Shown piece by piece: positions 61,541-64,000 of a stretch of 64,000 nt of DNA; the stretch's first letter is position 1; the number at the start of each line of letters is the position of its first letter. A program made the position numbers and the translations under genes. Source of the DNA: Phycisphaerae bacterium (GTDB taxonomy: Bacteria > Planctomycetota > Phycisphaerae > Sedimentisphaerales > Anaerohalosphaeraceae); assembly GCA_018052735.1 (NCBI GenBank), contig JAGPMT010000002.1:62001-126000 (forward strand), in the 5' to 3' direction. Below the pieces are notes generated by a model that was not told the origin of the DNA, made no database searches, and worked only from the letters and a program-made list of their open reading frames with translations.

Positions 61541-61569
61541 ATTGTAGATAAGACATCTAATTTTGTCAA
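61541..61569 (-). promoter_or_regulatory. Sigma-70 promoter of the sigma-54 activator gene
   Basis: On the minus strand TTGACA (61569-61564) and TACAAT (61546-61541) are exactly 17 bases apart. The transcript would start near 61534, leaving a leader of about 110 bases. Confidence 0.65.
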
Positions 61570-61642
61570 TCGTGGTTTCTACGGTATTTCTTAAAAAGCC
61601 GTTTATTAGCCAAAAAATAGGGATTTAATGTAAAATTTATTA

Positions 61643-62704
61643 TTAAGAATTTATTTTTTTTAAGCTTAAAGACAAAAATTGGCACTTCTGTACCAATTCT
61701 ACTAATGTACGAACATTCATTTTTTGCATAATATGCGACCTGTGGTCCTCGATTGTCCGTATTGAACGACCGATAATTTTGGCAATTTCCTTGTTGCTTT
61801 TGCCTTCTAATATATATAATAGTATTTGAAGCTCTGTTTTGGTTAGTATTTTTGAGACCGTAATATCGTAAATAGCTCCTTCTATATAATCCTTTTCGGC
61901 ATATAATTGAGCCGTGATTTCAACCCATGCACGGCTGCCGTCGCAGCGGATTATTTCGGTTTCGAATCGTTTGATTGGGCCTTCTTTCAATAGCTCGAGA
62001 AGCTTTATTCTCACTTTGGGGTCGGCATAATGCGCTGTGGCATTACACTTGTCCAGACAATCTTGTTTGCTTGGATACCCCAGAAGGACAGCCAATGCAG
62101 AATTGCATTCAATGAGTTTTCCATCTTTTATGTTTGTGCGATAAAGGGGTATTTGTGCTTGTTCATAGAGTTGGCGGTATTTTTTTTCGTTTTCAAGCAG
62201 CTCTTTTTCAAGTGTTTTTTGCTCTGTTATATCGCGATAGATGACTCCAACGGCAATCATCTGTCCGTTTGAGTTCCGAATTGGTGAAATAACAGATTGG
62301 CTGTAAACAAGCCGGTCTCCGACCGGCATAGCGTCTTCAACCTGCAATGGCTGACCTGTGGCAAAAACTTGGTCGATTCTGCTCATCCAAAGGCGCATAA
62401 AGTCTGGAATATGCCCTAATCCGTCTCGAATATTTTTACCGATAACCTTATCCCGGGTGGTTTTTACATGGTCAATGGCTGCCTGATTTGCATAGAGGTA
62501 GTTATAATCTTTATCCCAAATCAGAATGCAGTCGGAGGAGGATTCAAACAAGGCCAATATCTGATCTGTGGCAGGATTGCCGATGCTTTGCGTAAAAAAA
62601 ATATTTTCGGGAGAACCAGATATGTAGTTAAAAAAATGCGGATTATCCCTCAGAAACGAATCTCGTTTATCCAAATTCAGACAATTAGAACACGGATCTT
62701 CCAT
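61643..62704 (-). CDS. PAS-PAS-LuxR transcriptional regulator
   Basis: A 353-residue regulator. The N-terminus has a Cys pair (MEDPCSNCLNLDKRD). PAS 1 covers about 45-165 (LALFESSSDCILIWDKDYNY, VGVIYRDITEQK), PAS 2 about 175-285 (EQAQIPLYRTNIKDGKLIEC, RCDGSRAWVEITAQLY), and the C-terminal LuxR-type helix-turn-helix has LTKTELQILLYILEGKSNKE then IAKIIGRSIRTIEDHRSHIM. It therefore joins sensing and DNA binding in one cytoplasmic protein. It is divergent from the ECF sigma gene, with 327 bases between them, and an 18-base inverted repeat lies just upstream. Confidence 0.92.
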   Translation of the reverse strand: MEDPCSNCLNLDKRDSFLRDNPHFFNYISGSPENIFFTQSIGNPATDQILALFESSSDCILIWDKDYNYLYANQAAIDHVKTTRDKVIGKNIRDGLGHIPDFMRLWMSRIDQVFATGQPLQVEDAMPVGDRLVYSQSVISPIRNSNGQMIAVGVIYRDITEQKTLEKELLENEKKYRQLYEQAQIPLYRTNIKDGKLIECNSALAVLLGYPSKQDCLDKCNATAHYADPKVRIKLLELLKEGPIKRFETEIIRCDGSRAWVEITAQLYAEKDYIEGAIYDITVSKILTKTELQILLYILEGKSNKEIAKIIGRSIRTIEDHRSHIMQKMNVRTLVELVQKCQFLSLSLKKINS

Positions 62705-62736
62705 TACAGTTGCCCTATTCCCCTCATTTTTATGCC

Positions 62737-62754
62737 CTTATTAAAATAAGGGGC
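62737..62754. promoter_or_regulatory. Inverted repeat upstream of the PAS-LuxR gene
   Basis: CCCTTATT-AA-AATAAGGG is a perfect 8-bp inverted repeat with a two-base centre, 33 bases before the PAS-LuxR start codon. Its size and place suit a dimeric regulator site, perhaps for autoregulation; a hairpin in the leader is the alternative. Confidence 0.45.
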
Positions 62755-62926
62755 TAATATATAAGTACGGCTAACCATTTTATCGAGAAAATATGATTTG
62801 TGCAATATTTCCCCGCCGATGTTGGAAAACATCGTTGTTAAGCTCCATGTCTGCCGCCAATAATATTGACGAATTCATAAAGAGATACGCAGGAATTGCC
62901 TGAAAACTGCAAATTTTTATAAAAAA

Positions 62927-62954
62927 TTGACATTTTTTTGCAGCGATTTATTGT
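62927..62954 (+). promoter_or_regulatory. Possible promoter of the ECF sigma gene
   Basis: TTGACA (62927-62932) and TATTGT (62949-62954) are 16 bases apart, placing the transcript start near 62960, about 70 bases before the sigma start codon. Confidence 0.4.
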
Positions 62955-63031
62955 TCACAATCAGCCAATCAAATTTCTTGTTTTTCACAATATTGTTTCA
63001 TATAATTATTTTACCTATGGAATAGCCAGTT

Positions 63032-63805
63032 ATGCTCGACGATGAAATCCCAACAAATAAGTCCGAAGGAGTTTTTTGTACGACACGATGGTCGATGATT
63101 TCAGAGGTCAGAAATCCAAATTCGACCAGTGCACGCTCTATCCTTAATTCTCTTATTACAGACTATTGGAAGCCGGTTTACTGCCACATACGAAGAAAAG
63201 GTATACCGGCGGACAAAGCCAAGGACCTGACTCAGGATTTTTTCTATAGTATCTTGTATGAGAAAAACCTGTTCGCAAAAGCCCAAAAGTCTCAAGGACG
63301 CTTTCGCTCTTTTTTACTTACGGCCCTAAATCATTATTTAGTAAGTGAATATCGTTATGCTCAGGCGAAAAAGCGTATAGAAAACAAAGAAATATTCAAT
63401 TCTGAAATGCTGGATGATATAGAGATTTCTGGAGTTTTTGACTCGATGAGGGAGGATCAATCGTTCAGTTATGCTTGGATTGCTGCTTTGCTTGAGAATA
63501 CTACTGCCGCTGTCAAACAGCATTTTTCTTTACTGGGCAAAGAGCTGCATTGGCTTGTTTTCAGCAGACGGGTATTGGAGCCGATTGTACACAGAACGGA
63601 TCCGCCCTCATTGGCACAATTGTGTAAAGAGTATGCATTGGAAAATGAGACTGTCGCTTCCAATATGATTACAACTGTCAAGCGGGCCTTCAGAAAGGCA
63701 CTCCGTACACGCATTCGGGAGTATGTGTATACGGATTCCGATGTAGATGACGAATTGACTGATTTGATGGTTTTTTTAAGAAAAAAATCGCAGGACGGCG
63801 GCTGA
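63032..63805 (+). CDS. Planctomycete-type ECF sigma factor
   Basis: A 257-residue sigma factor of the large planctomycete ECF group. The N-terminal signature FCTTRWSMISEVRNP is characteristic, followed by region 2 (YWKPVYCHIRRKGIPADKAK, DLTQDFFYSILYEKN, RFRSFLLTALNHYLVSEYR). Region 4 is divergent (LAQLCKEYALENETVASNMI then TTVKRAFRKALRTRI). Genes of this group usually precede a Ser/Thr protein kinase gene and are thought to be controlled by phosphorylation rather than by a classical anti-sigma factor. The next gene starts 95 bases downstream and is cut by the window end. Confidence 0.9.
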   Translation: MLDDEIPTNKSEGVFCTTRWSMISEVRNPNSTSARSILNSLITDYWKPVYCHIRRKGIPADKAKDLTQDFFYSILYEKNLFAKAQKSQGRFRSFLLTALNHYLVSEYRYAQAKKRIENKEIFNSEMLDDIEISGVFDSMREDQSFSYAWIAALLENTTAAVKQHFSLLGKELHWLVFSRRVLEPIVHRTDPPSLAQLCKEYALENETVASNMITTVKRAFRKALRTRIREYVYTDSDVDDELTDLMVFLRKKSQDGG

Positions 63806-63900
63806 TGCTGCGTAGTTGTTTTTGAGGAATCTTCTTGCTGCAAACTATATGATAGGACTTATAAGACATACCGGCCGGTTTGTATATTACAGGCGCGTCT

Positions 63901-64000
63901 ATGAATAAAGAAATGCTGCATCTGCTGAAACCTGACCAATTGATAGAGATGCTGTCAATCGGGATGGATGGTGATCCGCCCAACTCGGCAGAACTGGTCA
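63901..64000 (+). CDS. Start of an unidentified gene, cut by the window end
   Basis: ATG 63901 opens a frame that runs to the last base (33 codons: MNKEMLHLLKPDQLIEMLSI and on). No domain can be recognised in so short a piece. By position directly after a planctomycete ECF sigma gene it may encode a Ser/Thr protein kinase, but this rests on gene order alone. No strong ribosome site is visible. Confidence 0.5.
   Translation, partial: MNKEMLHLLKPDQLIEMLSIGMDGDPPNSAELV

Noticed and set aside
1-64000. CRISPR arrays, transposases, integrases and prophage genes
   Set aside because: No regularly spaced repeats, terminal inverted repeats or recognisable mobile-element proteins were seen.

Overview
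The window looks like chromosome of an anaerobic, polysaccharide-degrading member of the Planctomycetota, most likely class Phycisphaerae (Sedimentisphaerales-like). The clues are three secreted proteins ending in a single dockerin-like motif of the DLNRDG-VALEDF type, a GLUG-repeat protein, a planctomycete-style ECF sigma factor with the TTRWS motif at its N-terminus, several glycoside hydrolases, and a hydroxylamine reductase (Hcp) cluster typical of anaerobes. This placement is inferred from protein families only. No rRNA, tRNA, transposase, prophage or CRISPR array was seen.

Layout. 1-3.4 kb: 3' part of GTP-type PEP carboxykinase, Kdo transferase and a DUF4186 protein. 3.4-8.3 kb, minus strand: a lipoprotein sugar isomerase, then a nitrosative/redox stress operon (Rrf2 regulator, cupin, HD protein, Hcp, ferredoxin-like protein) whose promoter carries an IscR-like palindrome over its -10 box. 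8.6-17 kb: HtrA protease, then pyrE, a gluconolactonase-like lipoprotein overlapping purB, an aldo/keto reductase, a site-2 protease, an SDR, an HD protein and a small cupin. 17.2-20.2 kb: an overlapping pair of HtrA-like genes, the first with an intact catalytic triad and the second with all three residues lost.

20.2-29.8 kb: parS-like sites, parB, a GcvT-like protein, a phosphoesterase, yidC, mnmE and two histidine kinases. This resembles the origin-proximal neighbourhood of many bacteria, but without parA, rnpA, rpmH or mnmG. 30.1-32.5 kb: a family 2 glycoside hydrolase.

32.5-40.3 kb is the most unusual part: a tightly packed seven-gene minus-strand operon. It encodes an ECF sigma factor, an anti-sigma factor whose extracytoplasmic half is a DUF4139-type domain, an inhibitory-type serpin, two exported proteins related to the same domain, an ADP-ribosylglycohydrolase and a MarC membrane protein. 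The sigma gene is preceded by an ECF-like promoter. It reads as an envelope or protease stress circuit in which the sensor domain of the anti-sigma factor and the exported products are homologous.

40.4-51.7 kb: a second MarC, a CreD-like membrane protein, a single-domain response regulator, a GH127 enzyme and three dockerin-tagged secreted proteins. 52.2-55.1 kb: ilvBN, preceded by a strong promoter and a folded region that resembles 6S RNA. 55.6-64 kb: a FliA/WhiG-type sigma factor, phosphomannomutase, a GH99-like protein, a DUF4174 protein, a sigma-54 activator lacking a sensor domain, a PAS-LuxR regulator, a planctomycete ECF sigma factor and the start of a further gene. Regulatory genes are dense: four sigma or sigma-54-related proteins lie between 55 and 64 kb or in the serpin operon.
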